Assembly: GCA_007132315.1 (NCBI GenBank)
Contig: SLOW01000274.1
Span: 1 to 8,091 of the forward strand
Direction: 5' to 3'
DNA from: Opitutales bacterium
Lineage (GTDB): Bacteria > Verrucomicrobiota > Verrucomicrobiia > Opitutales > T3Sed10-336
DNA: 8,091 bases
Under the pieces are notes generated by a model. The model did not search any database. It was not told the origin of the DNA and worked only from the letters and a program-made list of their open reading frames with translations. Position numbers and translations under genes: made by a program. Below are positions 7,162 through 8,091 of this stretch, piece after piece (position 1 is the stretch's first letter; each line of letters begins with the position of its first letter).

Positions 7162-7197
7162 GTGGTCGCCCCGATGCACGCCACTTGGTCGGTCGGG

Positions 7198-8091
7198 TTA
7201 CGCCTCGACTCCGATGTCGCGCACGGCTTGCCCGAGCAACGAGGCCGTGTTGGCCAGCGCCGCCGGCAGGGGCATGCCGTCGGGCGTGATCGCCCGGCAC
7301 CGGATCCCGGCGGTCCGCAGAGATGCCAGTTCTTCGGGCGATAAATCGACCGCTCCGACCAAAACCACGACCGGTTTCCCCAACGCCGCAGCCTCGCGAG
7401 CGACGCGCCCCGGCCCCTTTCCCCGGAGGGAAGCACCGTCGAACCGCCCCTCTCCCGTCAGCACCAGATCGGCCGCGCACAGACGCTCGCGCAGCCCCAA
7501 CCACTCCGCCACCAGCGAATAGCCCGCCTGCCGCTGCGCGCCGCAGGCCACTCCCAGGCCGAAAGCCATTCCACCGGCCGCCCCGGAACCGGGCTCGTGC
7601 ATCAAATCCTCCGATATGCCGAAAGTTCGGCAGAGCAACCTCCCCATCCGTTCGGTCGCCGCTTCCAGCTTTGCAATCGTTTCCGGAGGTGCGCCCTTCT
7701 GCGGCGCAAAAACGGCGGCGGCTCCGTCGGGGCCCGACAACGGATTTTCCACATCGCAGGCAATCCGAACCGGCGGGAGGTGAAACAGGTCCCCGGCAAC
7801 CAGCGAACCAATCCGTTCCCAGTTCTTTGGAAGAAACGGTTCCGCCGGGTGGCCTCCGGCCCCGCCAGGGCCGCCGCCCGGCCGCAAGCCGAGCGCGGCC
7901 AGCGCCCCCAGGCCCAGATCGTGGGTGGCGCTCCCTCCCACTCCCAGCAGCAACGCGTCGGCCCCGGCACGGGCGGCGGCAAGGAGGGTTTCGCCCGTGC
8001 CGTAGCTTGTCGTGACAAAGGGATCGCGCAACGCCGGCGGCAGGTGCCCCAAACCGCTGGCCCCGGCCATTTCCACCACTGCCAGCACCCC
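7198..8091 (-). CDS. glxK: Glycerate 2-kinase, GlxK/GarK family (N-terminus beyond window)
   Basis: This cytoplasmic enzyme phosphorylates D-glycerate with ATP, in this family giving 2-phosphoglycerate that enters lower glycolysis. The visible 297 residues carry the family signatures in order, numbered from the GTG codon at 8086-8088: VEMAGASGL (5-13), TSYGTGETL (27-35), GVGGSATHDLGLGALAALG (49-67), CDVENPLSGPDGAAAVFAPQKGA (111-133), PGSGAAGGMAFGLG (166-179) and DLVLTGEGRFDGASLRGK (207-224). Members are about 375-380 aa, and VEMA.ASGL normally lies near residue 85-95, so roughly 80-90 N-terminal residues are missing. The frame stays open to the window edge, so the GTG is an internal valine and not a start. 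The stop is 36 bases from the convergent HTH gene stop. No terminator hairpin with a T-run is visible after it. SATHDLG departs from the usual SATNDGG. Confidence 0.93.
   Translation of the reverse strand, partial: GVLAVVEMAGASGLGHLPPALRDPFVTTSYGTGETLLAAARAGADALLLGVGGSATHDLGLGALAALGLRPGGGPGGAGGHPAEPFLPKNWERIGSLVAGDLFHLPPVRIACDVENPLSGPDGAAAVFAPQKGAPPETIAKLEAATERMGRLLCRTFGISEDLMHEPGSGAAGGMAFGLGVACGAQRQAGYSLVAEWLGLRERLCAADLVLTGEGRFDGASLRGKGPGRVAREAAALGKPVVVLVGAVDLSPEELASLRTAGIRCRAITPDGMPLPAALANTASLLGQAVRDIGVEA

Noticed and set aside
6367..7179. Minus-strand frame of 270 codons opposite the HTH gene
   Set aside because: It is a low-complexity Gly/Phe/Val-rich translation with no motif. The plus-strand frame has a coherent HTH, winged helix and AT-hooks.
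7161..7185. AGTGG / CCACT pairing between the convergent HTH and glycerate kinase genes as a shared terminator
   Set aside because: The stem is five pairs with a 15-base loop and there is no T-run on either strand.
6327..7197. Complete insertion sequence around the HTH gene
   Set aside because: No matching terminal inverted repeats or target-site duplication are visible, and there is no DDE domain.
7323..8015. Plus-strand frame of 230 codons opposite glycerate kinase
   Set aside because: It is dominated by Pro and Arg with no domain; the minus strand encodes a clear glycerate kinase.

Overview
The window looks like a GC-rich bacterial chromosome segment from an anaerobe or facultative anaerobe. 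The main reason is a full-length, oxygen-sensitive type of pyruvate:ferredoxin oxidoreductase with three [4Fe-4S] cysteine sets. I cannot fix the phylum from sequence alone. The gene set, the lack of strong Shine-Dalgarno sites and the transposase-like helix-turn-helix protein would fit a PVC-group lineage (Kiritimatiellota/Lentisphaerota-like), but this is a low-confidence guess.

Layout. At the left edge (1-24) are the last codons of an upstream gene, which overlaps trkH by the ATGA junction. trkH (21-1493) encodes the pore subunit of a Trk/Ktr potassium uptake system, so the truncated upstream gene is probably trkA. A 195-base gap follows; its only strong element is an inverted repeat that runs into the start codon of the next gene. 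nifJ (1689-5291, 1200 aa) encodes the PFOR. It is followed 27 bases later by a 330-aa dihydroorotate-dehydrogenase-like flavoprotein (5319-6311), so the two are very likely one transcription unit. Past that unit lie a hairpin with a T-rich left arm and an A-rich right arm (6327-6362), an AT-rich stretch, and a clear rho-independent terminator (6437-6467).

A plausible sigma70-type promoter follows directly (6470-6498). Its expected start would give an almost leaderless mRNA for a 215-aa DNA-binding protein (6514-7161). That protein has the N-terminal helix-turn-helix plus winged-helix arrangement of IS630-type transposases and two AT-hook-like motifs, but no catalytic DDE domain. Convergent to it, with 36 bases between stop codons, is a glycerate 2-kinase on the minus strand (7198-8091) whose N-terminus lies beyond the right edge.

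How the genes relate. nifJ and the flavoprotein form the functional core: pyruvate is oxidised to acetyl-CoA with reduction of ferredoxin, and the neighbour is a probable FMN protein of unknown reaction that lacks the usual DHOD catalytic cysteine. TrkH (ion homeostasis) and glycerate kinase (glycerate entering glycolysis as 2-phosphoglycerate) are housekeeping neighbours with no evident link to it. I found no CRISPR array, rRNA, tRNA, complete insertion sequence or prophage. The candidates for less-described biology are the transposase-derived DNA-binding protein, the PFOR-linked DHOD-like protein and the two unusual hairpins; none amounts to a demonstrated new system.
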